NCBI GenBank assembly: GCA_016185365.1
Contig: JACPNP010000017.1
Span: 30,880-94,879 of the forward strand
Length of the DNA stretch: 64,000 nt
Direction: 5' to 3'
Source: Terriglobales bacterium
GTDB taxonomy: Bacteria; Acidobacteriota; Terriglobia; Terriglobales; Acidobacteriaceae
Position 1 is the first letter of the stretch, and every line of letters begins with the position of its first letter. The notes below the pieces were generated by a model. It was given only the letters and a program-made list of their open reading frames with translations. It was not told the origin of the DNA and did not search any database. Positions 40,058-50,386 of this stretch are shown here, in pieces. The position numbers and the translations under genes are program-made.

Positions 40058-41569
40058 CTAGGATCTGCGCCGGCGTGCCGGGAGCACGAGCGCTACGAAT
40101 GAGATTATCGCACACGTCCACGGGAACCAGTCGCCGTGCCGCGTGTAGAACGTCATCGCTTCTTCGTACCCGTATGGTGCCTGCAGTGTGGTTCGCAGGT
40201 GCCTGGGAGCTTGGGCCACGATCCGCCCGTACGGGTCGATGGCTGCTGTGATCCCGGAATTAGTGGCCCGTAGCAGCCACCGGTGATTTTCAATGGCCCG
40301 CATCCGCGCCAGGTTCAGGTGCTGCCCAGGCGCGCCGTAGTCGCCGAACCAGTCATCATTCGAGATGTTCACGAAGACTTGCGCGCCATTGGCGGCGAAT
40401 TCCCGCACTTCTCCGGGGAAGGCGGCCTCGTAACAAATGAAGACTCCGACCTTCCTACCGTCTAGCGTAAGGACTTTGCGCTCCTGCCCGGGAGTGAACC
40501 GGCTCACCTCCCGCACCAAACTTTCGATGAAGCCCAGGTATTGTTGGAACGGCACGTACTCGCCGAATGGCACCAGGCGTACTTTGTCATAGCGGTCGAT
40601 CGCGGCCCCGGTCGGCGCGACCAGCAAAGCGGAATTGAAGTATTCATGCGCGTCTGCCGGCCCCGTCGTGGCGATACTTCCGGCGATCACATACGCCTTG
40701 CGGTCGGTCGCCAATGCGGAGAGCCACGAACGAAACTTTACGTCGTTCACGTAAAACGGCGCCGGCGACTCCGGCCAGACGATCAACGTTGGCGTTGCAC
40801 CGCCTCCAAGCGTGTTCGCCCGGCTCAGTTCCGTAAGGTCCGCCAGAGTGCGGTCGAACCGCTCCACCGTCCATGGTTCACCGGCGATGGGCAAGTCTTG
40901 CTGCACCAGCGTGGCCATGTGCGTTGCTTTGACCGGAGGCGGCTGATAGTACCGCCCTGCGAAAAGTGCCACTCCCAGTAATACGCCGGCGAGCCCTAAT
41001 GTCCGCCCCTGGATCACGAATCCGGACGCGATCATTGCATTCACGGCGAAGACGGCGAATGACACGCCATACACGCCGCTCCAGGTCGCGATCCGCGCAA
41101 CGCTGGCATTGTCCACCAGCGCTGTCCCCAAAAAGTCCCAGGGCGCGCCGCTGATGTGATAACGCGCAAACTCTATTGCCACCCAGAGGAACGGCGCGGA
41201 CATCAGGGCGATCCCGGATCCGGCTCGTCGGGTGATCACTGAAAGGAACAATCCAAAAGCCGCGTGGTAGAGCGCCAGGAACAGCCCGGCCAGGATCACT
41301 ACGGCGATGGCGGTGAACGTCGGCAATCCGCCATAGACATGGACCGTATGGAACACCCAGAAGCACGTCCCGATGTACCAGACGATGCCGCACAAGTACG
41401 CGCGGAAAAACGCCCCCAGGGGACGCACGTCTTCATGCAGCAGAGACGTGAGCAGCGGCACGAACGCGACCCACGAGAGCGCGCTCCAGGAGATGGAAGG
41501 AAAGATGGCCACTTGCAGCGCTCCCGAGAGGAGCGCAAAGCCCCAGCTCAGACCTCGGCTGCGCGGCAT
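40058..41569 (-). CDS. lnt: Apolipoprotein N-acyltransferase
   Basis: Adds the third acyl chain to the N-terminal cysteine of lipoproteins at the inner membrane. The 503-residue protein has an eight-helix-like membrane half and a nitrilase domain. The Glu-Lys-Cys triad is visible in LIVWPESPAPFY, KVRLVPFGEYVPF and VGVFICYEAAFPGE. The ATG at 41569 (MPRSRGLSWGFALL) starts at the first helix; longer in-frame starts up to 41659 overlap the kinase gene. TAGACT lies 10 nt upstream. prfB follows. Confidence 0.93.
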   Translation of the reverse strand: MPRSRGLSWGFALLSGALQVAIFPSISWSALSWVAFVPLLTSLLHEDVRPLGAFFRAYLCGIVWYIGTCFWVFHTVHVYGGLPTFTAIAVVILAGLFLALYHAAFGLFLSVITRRAGSGIALMSAPFLWVAIEFARYHISGAPWDFLGTALVDNASVARIATWSGVYGVSFAVFAVNAMIASGFVIQGRTLGLAGVLLGVALFAGRYYQPPPVKATHMATLVQQDLPIAGEPWTVERFDRTLADLTELSRANTLGGGATPTLIVWPESPAPFYVNDVKFRSWLSALATDRKAYVIAGSIATTGPADAHEYFNSALLVAPTGAAIDRYDKVRLVPFGEYVPFQQYLGFIESLVREVSRFTPGQERKVLTLDGRKVGVFICYEAAFPGEVREFAANGAQVFVNISNDDWFGDYGAPGQHLNLARMRAIENHRWLLRATNSGITAAIDPYGRIVAQAPRHLRTTLQAPYGYEEAMTFYTRHGDWFPWTCAIISFVALVLPARRRRS

Positions 41570-41657
41570 CACGGAGTCGAGTCTAACAGCAGGACGCGCG
41601 ATCCGCAGCGACATTGCTTTACGTCCGCAGTCAGCGCGGGTAGAATCGTAGCCACTC

Positions 41658-43988
41658 ATGACTCTTTCAGCCGGAACGCAACTGGGCCCCTACGAGGTTG
41701 TGTCCGCGGTCGGCGCGGGCGGCATGGGAGAAGTCTACCGGGCGAGGGACAAGCGCCTGGACCGCGAGATCGCCTTGAAGGTGCTGCCCCCTTCGCTGGC
41801 TCAGGACCCGGAGCGCTTGGCCCGCTTCGAGCTGGAGGCCCGAGCGGCCTCGGCGCTGAATCACCCGAATATCGCTGTCATCCATGACATCGGCGAACAC
41901 GCCGGGCAACCTTATCTGGTGATGGAACTGCTCGAAGGTTGCACCCTGCGCGAACGCATCTTCGCCGGCCCGCTGCCGGTGGAGGAGATCCTTGCGCTGG
42001 CCATTCAGATCGCCGATGCGCTCGACGCCGCCCATTCCAAAGGCATCCTGCATCGCGACATCAAGCCTGCGAACCTTTTCGTTACCGCGCGCAAACAGAT
42101 CAAGGTCCTGGACTTCGGCCTGGCCAAAGTTGTGACCGCAAGCACTCGCAAGGTGCTGGCGCCGGCATCGCCCACGGTGGGTATCGGTTCCGACGACCAC
42201 CTCACCAGTCCTGGTGTCGCCCTGGGTACGGTCGCCTACATGTCCCCGGAGCAGGCCCGAGGCGAGGAACTTGACCCCCGCTCCGATCTGTTCAGCTTTG
42301 GCGCGGTCCTCTATGAGATGGCCACGCAGCGCCAGGCATTCGCCGGCGAGACCTCCGCGGGGGTATTCGCTGCCCTCCTCGGCACATCACCCATGACTCC
42401 TGTCGGCGGCGCGGCCATGCCGCCGAAATTAGAAGAGATCATCTTGAAGCTTCTCGAACGAGACATCGATTTCCGCTATCAAAGCGCCGCCGAAGTGCGC
42501 GCCGACCTGAAACGACTGAAGCGCGACTTGGAGTCTTCGCGCTCGGCACCTGCGGCGGCCAAGTCCTCCGGACCGGCCAGTGGCGCCGTCCGGGCTGCCG
42601 GCAAAGCCATCGACTCGTTAGCGGTATTGCCCTTTGAGAACGCCAGCAACGATCCGGAGAATGATTACCTGAGCGAGGGCATCACGGAGACGATCATCAA
42701 TAGCCTTTCCAAGCTCCCCAAGGTCCGCGTCGCGCCCCGCGGCCTCGTCTTCCAATACAAGGGCAAGAATGTGGACATCGTTACGGCGGCGCAACAGTTG
42801 AACGTCCGGGCCGTGGTGACTGGCCGGGTGTTGCAACACAAGGACACGCTCATCGTGAAGGCGGAGCTGGTCGACGTGGCCCGGCAGACCCAGGTGTGGG
42901 GCGATCAGTACAACCGGAAGATGGCGGACCTGCTCGAGGTGCAGACCGAGATCGCGGGTGAGATCGCCCAACATCTGCAACAAAAGCTTGGCACCGGTAG
43001 TGGCAAGCGGCCGGCCCAGCGCGTCAAGGTGAATCCAGAGGCCTACCGACTGTACCTGCAGGGCATCCATCTGGCCTACCAGTGGGGGGTGGAGAGCCTG
43101 CGCGCCAGCATTGAGACCTTTCAAAAAGGCATCAGCATCGACTCCGGGTTCGCTCCGCTCTATTCCGGCCTGGCCTACACGCTGGCCCTGGCCGGGTTTT
43201 ATGGATTCTTCTTCCCGCCTGTCCAAGCCTACGCACAGGCCAAGGCGGCCGCGAACCGGGCCCTGGAACTCGACTCATCGCAGGCTGAGGCTTTCGTTGC
43301 ACTGGGTTGGGTGGCGCTACAGGCCGACCTCGATACGGACAAGTCCGGCGAGGCCCATCGGAAGGCGATCGCCATGAACCCCAACCTGGCCGTCGCCCAC
43401 CACGGATTGGCGGTTCACCTCAATACCATACGACGTCCCGAAGAGGCTCTCGTGGAGATCCGCAAGGCCGTCGAACTGGACCCACTCACAGCTCTCTTTG
43501 CCGCACATCATGGATGGATCCTGCATTGCATGGGCCGCGACAAGGAGGCCTTGCAGGTGCTCGAGGCTGCCCTCGAGGTTCATCCCGGAGATTTCTATAC
43601 CTTGCGCATCGTCTTATACTCCTGCAAGGCGGCGGGACGCCCGGAACTCGCCATTGCCTGCGGGGAGAGGGCGGCACGACTTTCCGAGAATCACCAGCAA
43701 TCCCTCGGCATCCTGAGCCTTGCCTATTCCCAGGCAGGCGAGCCGGAAAAAGCGGAGCGATGCATCCAGGACCTTCTGGCCGCGCCCAAGCTCGACAACA
43801 TCAGCGGCTACTACCTCGCCCTGTCGAACTCGGTGCTGGGCCACGAGGATATTGCCTTGGACTGGCTTGAACATGCCTACCAGGACAGACTCGGCATCCT
43901 CTCCATCATCAACGCGGAACCGTTGTTCGATCCGTTGCGCGCCAACCCGCGCTTCCAGGCCTTGTTGACCAAGCTCGGTTTCCGGTAG
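41658..43988 (+). CDS. Ser/Thr protein kinase with TolB-like and TPR domains
   Basis: A 776-residue eukaryotic-type kinase of the kind abundant in Acidobacteriota. The kinase domain (about 12-285) has GAGGMGEVY, the ATP lysine in [22 protein letters not shown] and the APE-equivalent MSPEQARG, so it should be active. Residues 315-435 form a FlgO/TolB-N-like module ([26 protein letters not shown]). The rest is TPR repeats. No transmembrane helix separates the domains, so it is probably cytoplasmic. TAGAAT lies 11 nt before the ATG. It diverges from lnt across 88 bases. The target is unknown. Confidence 0.92.
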   Translation: MTLSAGTQLGPYEVVSAVGAGGMGEVYRARDKRLDREIALKVLPPSLAQDPERLARFELEARAASALNHPNIAVIHDIGEHAGQPYLVMELLEGCTLRERIFAGPLPVEEILALAIQIADALDAAHSKGILHRDIKPANLFVTARKQIKVLDFGLAKVVTASTRKVLAPASPTVGIGSDDHLTSPGVALGTVAYMSPEQARGEELDPRSDLFSFGAVLYEMATQRQAFAGETSAGVFAALLGTSPMTPVGGAAMPPKLEEIILKLLERDIDFRYQSAAEVRADLKRLKRDLESSRSAPAAAKSSGPASGAVRAAGKAIDSLAVLPFENASNDPENDYLSEGITETIINSLSKLPKVRVAPRGLVFQYKGKNVDIVTAAQQLNVRAVVTGRVLQHKDTLIVKAELVDVARQTQVWGDQYNRKMADLLEVQTEIAGEIAQHLQQKLGTGSGKRPAQRVKVNPEAYRLYLQGIHLAYQWGVESLRASIETFQKGISIDSGFAPLYSGLAYTLALAGFYGFFFPPVQAYAQAKAAANRALELDSSQAEAFVALGWVALQADLDTDKSGEAHRKAIAMNPNLAVAHHGLAVHLNTIRRPEEALVEIRKAVELDPLTALFAAHHGWILHCMGRDKEALQVLEAALEVHPGDFYTLRIVLYSCKAAGRPELAIACGERAARLSENHQQSLGILSLAYSQAGEPEKAERCIQDLLAAPKLDNISGYYLALSNSVLGHEDIALDWLEHAYQDRLGILSIINAEPLFDPLRANPRFQALLTKLGFR

Positions 43989-44113
43989 GACCGCATCCTG
44001 CAGCGTCGGTTCCTCATCCTCCCGCGTCAAATTGACGACCCCAACCCTCCGGCGTAGACTCGCAAATGTGTTGTTCCGGCGGCTGCTTTTACGCTGTCCG
44101 GTCTTATCGCACG

Positions 44114-46519
44114 ATGTCTGCCACCCCTCAGAGCACTCCCGCGACCAGCACCCGGGTCCGAGTCGTCGTCGCCTCCTCGGTGGCCCTTACGTTCATTTCC
44201 TTTTGGCGTGCCGCCGCGGTCGTCCTCAATGACCTTGGTTCCTCCGCGTTTTATGCCGGCAGCATCGCGGAAGAAGCCGTAGGAAAAGCCGCGCCCTGGT
44301 TCGTCCTGGGCGTGATGTTTTTCTCCTTTGCCGTCCGCGCCGTCTATGTGGAGAGCTGCTCCATGTTCGTGCGTGGCGGCGTCTATCGCGTGGTCAAAGA
44401 AGCGCTGGGTGGGACCCTCGCCAAGATCAGCGTCTCCATGCTGATCTTCGATTACATCCTCACCGGCCCGATCTCCGGTGTCAGCGCCGGTCAATACATC
44501 GTCGGCCTCCTCAATAGCCTGCTTGCGCTGGCCGACAAGCACGGGTGGGTGCCGCGCGCGATCCATGACATGTTCCAGGGCTCGCCCCAACTGCCCGCCG
44601 CCGGCGGCGCCGTGGTCTTTGCCCTGGCGGCCACCATTTATTACTGGTGGCAGAACATCAAGGGCATAGAGAAATCCAGCGAAAAGGCCCTGCGCGTCAT
44701 CCAGATCACCACCATCATGGTCGTGGTCCTCCTTGGCTGGGCCGGCCTTACGATTCTGATGGCGCCGGCGGGCACGATCCATCTCCCGCCGATGCCCACG
44801 CCGCAGAACCTGAAATTCAGCGAGCACTCGCTCGGGTTCTTGTCCGGCACCGATTTTTCCAAAGCTCTGGGACTCTTTGGCATCCTCATCGCCTTCGGCC
44901 ACGCCATCCTGGCCATGAGCGGCGAAGAGACCATGGCCCAGGTCTATCGCGAGATCGCCCACCCTAAGTTAAAGAACCTGAAGCGCGCCGCGCTGATCAT
45001 CGCGGTGTTCAGCTTCGCCTTCACCGGCATCGGCTCCCTGCTGGGCGTGATGTTGGTGCCGGACGATGTTCGTCTCACCATCTACAAGGACAACCTCATC
45101 AGCGGTCTGGCCATGAGTATGGTCGGCCCGGACCTGCTCAAGCTTCTGTTCCAGGCGTTTGTTGTGATGTGCGGCTTCCTGATCCTTTCCGGCGCGATCA
45201 ACACTTCGATCATCGGCTCCAACGGCGTCCTCAACCGCATCTCCGAGGACGGCGTGCTGACCGACTGGTTCCGCAAGCCGCACAAGCGCTTTGGCACCTC
45301 CTACCGCATCGTCAACATGGTGGTCATATTGCAGATCATCACCATCCTCGCCAGCCGCGGCAATGTCTTCGTACTGGGCGAGGCGTACGCATTTGGCGTG
45401 ATCTGGAGCTTCACCTTCAACAGCCTTTCCATGCTGGTCTTGCGCTTCAAGCACAAGGGCGAGCGCGGCTGGAAGGTACCGATCAATCCCAAGCTCTTCG
45501 GACAAGAGGTCCCGCTCGGCCTGCTCTCCGTCCATCTGGTGCTGCTCTCGGTCGCCGTCGCCAACCTGTTCACCAAATCGCTGGCGACCAAGGTCGGCGT
45601 GGTCTTCGCCCTGGCCTTCTTCATCATTTTCTATTTCTCCGAGCGCCACAACCTCGCCCGCTCGGTCGAAGCCGAACGTCATCTGAAGGAGCACTTCCAG
45701 CTTGAGCAACAGGAGACGGTGCAGCGCGATGCGGTGGGCATCCAGCCTGGGAACCTGCTGGTCACGGTGCGTGATTACAACACCTTGTCGCACCTGAAAT
45801 GGGCCTTGGAGACCACGGACACCCAGGAGCAGGATGTGGTGGTTCTCTCCGCTCGCATCTCCGGCCCGGGCAGCGCGGAGTACCTCCAGAGCGACCAGAT
45901 CTTCAGCGACTACGAACAGTTGCTGTTCACTCGCGCGGTCTCCATCGCTGAAAGTGTGGGCAAGACCGTTTCTCTGGTAGTGATCCCCGCCCGCGATCCG
46001 TTCTCCGCCATCATTCAGACCGCAAACTCGCTCGAATCCTCCGCCATCGTTGCCGGCCTCTCCAGCAAGATGACTCCTGAGGAGCAGGCCTATCGCCTCG
46101 GCCAGGCCTGGGAAGCCATGCCCGAGCCCAAGCGCCAGGTCGTGTTCCATGTGGTCAAGAGCGACAACGAAGTCGCCACCTTCCGCATCGGCCCGCATAC
46201 GCCGACGATGAAACCCGAGGACGTGCACCTGGTCCACCGCATGTGGATCCGCCTCCGCAAGGAGGAAGGCATGGAACACCTCCATCACTCGGACATCATC
46301 ACCTTGGCGCTCACGCGCCTGGCGCGAGATTTCGGGCGGGAAGCGGAAGACGTCCTGGGCGCGCTACGCCGCGGCGGTGGAAAAAAGATAGGCAAGCTGC
46401 CCATCGAACCGCCCAAACCCGGGCAGGAGCCGTATGCGCCCCCGGAGAAGCCCGGTCGCCCCGACTCCGCCTCTGACCCGGACATCCACAATAAGAAAGA
46501 TACGTTCCAGGGGTTCTAA
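44114..46519 (+). CDS. APC family permease with C-terminal UspA-like domain
   Basis: An 801-residue protein: an amino acid-polyamine-organocation permease with about 12 helices (residues 15-540), beginning VVVASSVALTFISFWRAAAVV, and a cytosolic universal stress protein-like domain (about 565-720: NLLVTVRDYNTLSHLKWALE, VVIPARDPFSAIIQTANSLE, IVAGLSS). The last 50 residues are Pro/Lys-rich. The UspA part probably senses nucleotide or energy state and tunes transport. The substrate is unknown. The ATG at 44114 precedes the first helix; upstream in-frame sequence is not conserved-looking. Confidence 0.87.
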   Translation: MSATPQSTPATSTRVRVVVASSVALTFISFWRAAAVVLNDLGSSAFYAGSIAEEAVGKAAPWFVLGVMFFSFAVRAVYVESCSMFVRGGVYRVVKEALGGTLAKISVSMLIFDYILTGPISGVSAGQYIVGLLNSLLALADKHGWVPRAIHDMFQGSPQLPAAGGAVVFALAATIYYWWQNIKGIEKSSEKALRVIQITTIMVVVLLGWAGLTILMAPAGTIHLPPMPTPQNLKFSEHSLGFLSGTDFSKALGLFGILIAFGHAILAMSGEETMAQVYREIAHPKLKNLKRAALIIAVFSFAFTGIGSLLGVMLVPDDVRLTIYKDNLISGLAMSMVGPDLLKLLFQAFVVMCGFLILSGAINTSIIGSNGVLNRISEDGVLTDWFRKPHKRFGTSYRIVNMVVILQIITILASRGNVFVLGEAYAFGVIWSFTFNSLSMLVLRFKHKGERGWKVPINPKLFGQEVPLGLLSVHLVLLSVAVANLFTKSLATKVGVVFALAFFIIFYFSERHNLARSVEAERHLKEHFQLEQQETVQRDAVGIQPGNLLVTVRDYNTLSHLKWALETTDTQEQDVVVLSARISGPGSAEYLQSDQIFSDYEQLLFTRAVSIAESVGKTVSLVVIPARDPFSAIIQTANSLESSAIVAGLSSKMTPEEQAYRLGQAWEAMPEPKRQVVFHVVKSDNEVATFRIGPHTPTMKPEDVHLVHRMWIRLRKEEGMEHLHHSDIITLALTRLARDFGREAEDVLGALRRGGGKKIGKLPIEPPKPGQEPYAPPEKPGRPDSASDPDIHNKKDTFQGF

Positions 46520-46551
46520 TCCTTGCCGGCCGCGTTACACTAATCCTAGAC

Positions 46552-47208
46552 ATGGCCCATCCTCTGCGCACCACCGTGCAGGATTTTCTCGAGGGGCTCA
46601 AGTCCTTTGAGAAGGGCTTCATCACCACGGACGCCGTGTGTCATTACATGAGCGAGGTACGGCTCTCCGCCGACGCGCTACGCCCATACGCCTACTTCCG
46701 CGACCAGTTCTACACGCGCAATCTTGTCTACCGCGACAGTCTTTTCGAAGTGATGGTCATCTGTTGGACCGCGGGCCAGAAGACCCCCATCCACACGCAC
46801 AACGGCCAGTTAGGCTGGATGGCCGTGGCCCAGGGCGAGATGGCCGTCCACAACTACAAGTACGTGACTTGTGATCATCCCGAATATCAGAATGTGGTCG
46901 GGATCGATTGTGTCGCCGGCGCTTCCCATATCGAGCTTGACCGGCTTACGACCGATGTCTGCACCGACGGCAGCCCCATCGCCTGTGTGGACAAACAGCA
47001 ATCCATCCACCAGATCGAGAACTCGGACCGCACCAAGCAGGGCTGCATCAGCCTGCATGTCTACTCCCTGCCCATAGATTCGTGTGTGGGGTTCGACCTG
47101 GACAAACAGAAATGTTTCCGCAAGACGTTGAATTATTACAGCCGCTTCGGCCAGGTCGAAGTGGAGGTCGAAGTCCCCCGCAATCCCCTGCCCATCATTT
47201 CGTCTTGA
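46552..47208 (+). CDS. Cysteine dioxygenase
   Basis: A 218-residue cupin of the cysteine dioxygenase type I family, which oxidises L-cysteine to cysteine sulfinate with Fe(II). The iron ligands are His81 and His83 (PIHTHNGQ) and His169 (ISLHVYSLP). Tyr-rich segments YAYFRDQFYTRN and HNYKYVTCDH are unusual insertions. Thiol dioxygenases for related substrates (3-mercaptopropionate) are an alternative. TACACT ends 10 nt before the ATG. Repeat family 2 copy 2 follows the stop. Confidence 0.85.
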   Translation: MAHPLRTTVQDFLEGLKSFEKGFITTDAVCHYMSEVRLSADALRPYAYFRDQFYTRNLVYRDSLFEVMVICWTAGQKTPIHTHNGQLGWMAVAQGEMAVHNYKYVTCDHPEYQNVVGIDCVAGASHIELDRLTTDVCTDGSPIACVDKQQSIHQIENSDRTKQGCISLHVYSLPIDSCVGFDLDKQKCFRKTLNYYSRFGQVEVEVEVPRNPLPIISS

Positions 47209-47227
47209 CTCGCGTCGGATTCACACT

Positions 47228-47274
47228 GTAGCGCCGGCGTCTCGCCGGCTGTGGCGACGGCATCTTGCCGTCGC
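47228..47274 (+). repeat. Dispersed hairpin repeat family 2, copy 2
   Basis: GTAGCGCCGGCG-TCTC-GCCGGC followed by a second hairpin, GGCGACGGC-ATCTT-GCCGTCGC. Compared with copies 1 and 3, a G:C pair in the second stem is replaced by A:T, keeping the pairing. Confidence 0.8.
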
Positions 47275-47286
47275 TCAACTCGACCA

Positions 47287-47892
47287 CTACATGTTTAGAC
47301 GCACCTTGATCCAGTCCACCAGCCCCTCCGGCACATACTCGGCAGCCGTGATCCCGAACATCGGCCTCCCCGCCACCGGCTTCATCGAGACCTTTTCCCA
47401 CTTCGCCTTCGTGGATGATGTGTGTATGAGAACTGCGTCAGCGCGGTCGAGGAATTCACGGGAAGACTCTTTGAAATCCGCTGTCTCCGGATCGAGCACC
47501 GTCAGGTAAAGGTCGGGACGCAGGAACCGCATCACGGAATTCGACTCGAAGATCACGTTCTCGGCTTCGGCGATCGCTTCCCGCAGCGCCGGCATGGCTT
47601 CGGCCAGTTTCCCCTGTTGCGTCCGCGCCCAAAGCGCCCGCTTCGCTCCGGCCACCAGGAATCGTGACGTATCGCTCTTTCCGCTACGGTCCGTCTCCCA
47701 GTCCAACGACCACACGTGCTCATCCTGCAGCGCGCAGTCGCATGGCTCCACCGACTCCGAACAGATCCCGTGCCCGAACTGGGTGATCTTCACCGCCAGC
47801 CACTCGCGCTCCGGCATGGCCGCCACCAGCCCGGCCACCACGCTGGTCTTGCCCACATTCCGCGAATGTCCGCCTACTACGATGATAGCCAT
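47287..47892 (-). CDS. MobB-like P-loop NTPase
   Basis: A 201-residue protein with Walker A GGHSRNVGKTS at residues 7-17 and a fold start (AIIVVGGHSRNVGKTSVVAG) like MobB, the GTP-binding partner of molybdenum cofactor nucleotide attachment. The core GICSESVEPCDCALQDEH carries Cys residues unlike MobB, and no other Moco gene is nearby. The assignment is therefore to the family only. It is preceded by AAGGTG and lies downstream of lpxD. Confidence 0.75.
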   Translation of the reverse strand: MAIIVVGGHSRNVGKTSVVAGLVAAMPEREWLAVKITQFGHGICSESVEPCDCALQDEHVWSLDWETDRSGKSDTSRFLVAGAKRALWARTQQGKLAEAMPALREAIAEAENVIFESNSVMRFLRPDLYLTVLDPETADFKESSREFLDRADAVLIHTSSTKAKWEKVSMKPVAGRPMFGITAAEYVPEGLVDWIKVRLNM

Positions 47893-47933
47893 GCCGATTC
47901 AGCACCTTTGCTGCGCCACTCGATGCTAATTGC

Positions 47934-48938
47934 TCAATGCTGCTTCTTTGCCATTCTTGCCAATACCGCCAATTCCTTCAAGTAACCCTTGATGGGTCTG
48001 GCCGGCGTTCCCCAGAATACGACCCCCTTGCCGCGGATCACTTTGCCCGACGGCACCCCGCATTGTGCCCCCAGGATCACGCCCTCTCCGATGGTCACAT
48101 GGTCGGCGATCCCCACCTGCCCGGCGATGATGGCATCCCGTTCGATCACCGAACTGCCACTGATACCCGTCTGGGCGGCGATCACTACATTCTCGCCGAT
48201 CCTGACGTTATGGCCGATGTGGATCAGATTGTCCAGCTTCACGCCGTCCGCGATGACGGTCGCATCCAGGGCGCCGCGGTCGATGGTGCAGTTGGCGCCG
48301 ATCTCCACGTCATGGCCGATCTCCAACCGCCCGATCTGGGGAAACTTTTCGTAGCGGCCGCTCGCAGCATCACGGACAAATCCGAACCCATCACTTCCCA
48401 GCACCGTGCCGCTATGAATGTGGACTCGGTCGCCGACCTTGGTTCCCGCATAGATCGAGACATTGCTCTCCAGCACGCAGTTGCTTCCGATCACCACCCG
48501 TGCGGCGATGCTGCAATTCGGACCGATTCGTGTCCGAGCGCCAATCGTAACGGCATCGCCCACCACGGAATGCGGCCCTACGGAGACGCCCAGTCCGATC
48601 TTCGCGTTCGGGTGCACCACCGCTGTCGGATGCACACCCAGTTGCGCCGCCGGAGCCTCGGTCAATAGAGCAGCCGCGCGCGCGAACGCCAATCTTGGCT
48701 GCGCGTGGATCAGCAGCGGCTTCCCTGCCGCTTCCGCCGCGAACTCACCTGCGATCACTGCCTCCGCTTTCGACCCCAGCGCAGATGCGAGGTGCTTCCC
48801 ATCCTCCACAAATATCAAGTCGGTGGCGCCGGCAGACTCAAGACTGGCCACTCCGTTCACGGTGGCTTGGGCAGCACTGCCGTTAGCAATCAGCCTCGCC
48901 TTGAGTTGTTCCGCCATTTCCTTCAAGGAATATTTCAT
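47934..48938 (-). CDS. lpxD: UDP-3-O-acylglucosamine N-acyltransferase
   Basis: Third step of lipid A synthesis: acylation of the 2-amino group of UDP-3-O-acyl-GlcN. The 334-residue LpxD has an N-terminal uridine-binding domain (1-100) and a left-handed beta-helix of hexapeptide repeats. The catalytic His is in [17 protein letters not shown]. It indicates an LPS-bearing outer membrane. TATGAT ends 8 nt before the ATG. Confidence 0.95.
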   Translation of the reverse strand: MKYSLKEMAEQLKARLIANGSAAQATVNGVASLESAGATDLIFVEDGKHLASALGSKAEAVIAGEFAAEAAGKPLLIHAQPRLAFARAAALLTEAPAAQLGVHPTAVVHPNAKIGLGVSVGPHSVVGDAVTIGARTRIGPNCSIAARVVIGSNCVLESNVSIYAGTKVGDRVHIHSGTVLGSDGFGFVRDAASGRYEKFPQIGRLEIGHDVEIGANCTIDRGALDATVIADGVKLDNLIHIGHNVRIGENVVIAAQTGISGSSVIERDAIIAGQVGIADHVTIGEGVILGAQCGVPSGKVIRGKGVVFWGTPARPIKGYLKELAVLARMAKKQH

Positions 48939-49169
48939 CGTCCCTCATCATACCCGCGTCACCCGCCGATCACTGCCCCACAGCGCCTGACCTTGTCATC
49001 ACGTGTGGCACAGCCGCCCCCGGCTGTGACCAGTCTCCGACATCCATGGATAGGATAGTCATCCCTGTCGCCGCAAAGGACCCACTTTTGTCATGTCTTT
49101 CCGATGTCTTGTCATTCCGGGCGAAGTACGCGTCTCTCACGGCGTTCTCCCGATCACCAGTTCTCCCGA

Positions 49170-50069
49170 TCAGTAGATCCCCTTCTCCCCTTCCGGCCTC
49201 GTCTTCCACCGTCGGTGCACCCACAACCATTGGTCGGGATATTTCCGCACGATCTTCTCAAGCGCCTTGTTGAACAGCGCGGTATTGGCTAGCACATCGG
49301 CGTCCGTGTCACCGGTCCGGATCAGATGCAGCGCCGGCTCGAAGCAGATCTTGTATTTGTGGATCGCGGGATCCCAGACCGTATAGGCCGGGATCACCGC
49401 CGCATCGGTCTTGAGCGCCACCCTGGCCATGCCCGCGGCTGTGGCCGCTGGAACCCCGAAGAAATCCGCGAACACACCCTGCGGCGGAGTCATATTGGTG
49501 TCCATCAGGATGCCGACCGTCTCCCCTTCCCGCATGGACGAGAGCAGGCCGCGCAGGAACTCGCGGTTATCAATGGTCTGGTTGCCATGCATGGTCCGGT
49601 ATTGCTTCACCATCCCGTCCACCAGCGGATTATCCAGGTCGCGCACCACGATCTTGATCGGATTACCGTAGAGCGAATGCGCAAACGATCCGACCTCCCA
49701 TCCGCCGAAATGTCCGGTCAGGAACAGTAGGCCCTTACCGCGCTTGCGCGCCTCCTCCAGGCACTCAAACCCTTCATACACGGCGATCTCGCGGACGTTC
49801 TCTTTGGTGTATCGGGGAAAGCGGCAGAACTCCGCCATCTGACGTCCCAGGCCCAGGTAAACAGTGCGCAGTATCTTCTTGCGATCCTTTTCACTCATTT
49901 CCGGAAACGCAATGGCCAGGTTCCGCATCCCGACGCGGCGCAACTTGCCGTGCAATGCATAGACAAGCATCGCCAGGCTCATGCAGAGCGCCCACGCGAG
50001 GCGGCGTGGCAAGGCGCCGATCGTCCGCAGCAGCAGCCAGACCGGCAGATATTCAAGGCGATGTCGCAT
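49170..50069 (-). CDS. LpxL-like lysophospholipid/lipid A acyltransferase
   Basis: A 299-residue LpxL/HtrB-family acyltransferase with an N-terminal membrane helix and the catalytic H-x4-E motif in LTGHFGGWEVGSF, GILMDTNMTPPQGVFADFFG and WVHRRWKTRP. It likely adds a secondary acyl chain to lipid A or a related glycolipid. It lies 231 bases upstream of lpxD on the same strand, with a repeat-rich spacer (48939-49169) that contains a partial copy of repeat family 1 (TGTCATTCCGGGCGAAG). It has its own promoter (TTGCCG-N18-GATAAT). Confidence 0.88.
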   Translation of the reverse strand: MRHRLEYLPVWLLLRTIGALPRRLAWALCMSLAMLVYALHGKLRRVGMRNLAIAFPEMSEKDRKKILRTVYLGLGRQMAEFCRFPRYTKENVREIAVYEGFECLEEARKRGKGLLFLTGHFGGWEVGSFAHSLYGNPIKIVVRDLDNPLVDGMVKQYRTMHGNQTIDNREFLRGLLSSMREGETVGILMDTNMTPPQGVFADFFGVPAATAAGMARVALKTDAAVIPAYTVWDPAIHKYKICFEPALHLIRTGDTDADVLANTALFNKALEKIVRKYPDQWLWVHRRWKTRPEGEKGIY

Positions 50070-50086
50070 GAGGACCTGGGACCTTC

Positions 50087-50116
50087 ATTATCGAAGGGAT
50101 TCCCCGTGCGCGGCAA
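50087..50116 (-). promoter_or_regulatory. Promoter of the LpxL-like gene
   Basis: Minus-strand TTGCCG (50111-50116) and GATAAT (50087-50092), 18-base spacer, ending 17 nt before the ATG. Confidence 0.45.
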
Positions 50117-50151
50117 AGGATTTCTGGAAACCCTGGGACTGCGGCCGGACG

Positions 50152-50196
50152 TAAAAATGGGCTGGAATCGATGACCCTCGTGACCGATCCCAGCCC
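50152..50196 (-). terminator. Orphan rho-independent terminator
   Basis: Minus-strand hairpin with arms GGGCTGG/CCAGCCC plus ATCG/CGAT, followed by ATTTTTACG. It ends a transcript that starts after the terminator at 50322-50355. Confidence 0.6.
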
Positions 50197-50320
50197 GTCT
50201 CCCAGGTTCTGTGGTAGGTGCGTGCAGTATGGCCCGCGGCGCGAAACCCGGCAAGTCCCCAAAAGTACAATGAACTAACAGCCTTCACGCACTGTACCTT
50301 CTCCTGTTGAGGTACATGAT
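50152..50320 (-). ncRNA. Candidate small RNA with its own terminator
   Basis: Between the terminator of the regulator gene and the promoter of the acyltransferase, the minus strand contains a long-range stem GTGCGTG/CACGCAC, extendable by GGTA/TACC. It then has a hairpin GGGCTGG...CCAGCCC (50159-50196, with inner ATCG/CGAT) followed by ATTTTTA, a rho-independent terminator with no gene before it. No open reading frame with a plausible start fits. No promoter is clear. A 6S-type or trans-acting RNA is possible; this is inference. Confidence 0.3.
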
Positions 50321-50321
50321 T

Positions 50322-50355
50322 GTCCAAAAAGAAATCGGGGCTGTGTGCCCCGATT
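50322..50355 (-). terminator. Rho-independent terminator of the LuxR-type gene
   Basis: Minus-strand perfect 9-bp stem AATCGGGGC/GCCCCGATT with loop ACACA (50333-50355), followed by TCTTTTTGG. It lies 31 bases past the regulator stop. Confidence 0.85.
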
Positions 50356-50386
50356 CTTCTATCTACGACCGACTGTAGGACTTGGC

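Noticed and set aside
44027..46288. Antisense frames across the APC permease
   Set aside because: Asp/His/Gly-rich shadow frames typical of GC-rich antisense; the permease is well supported.
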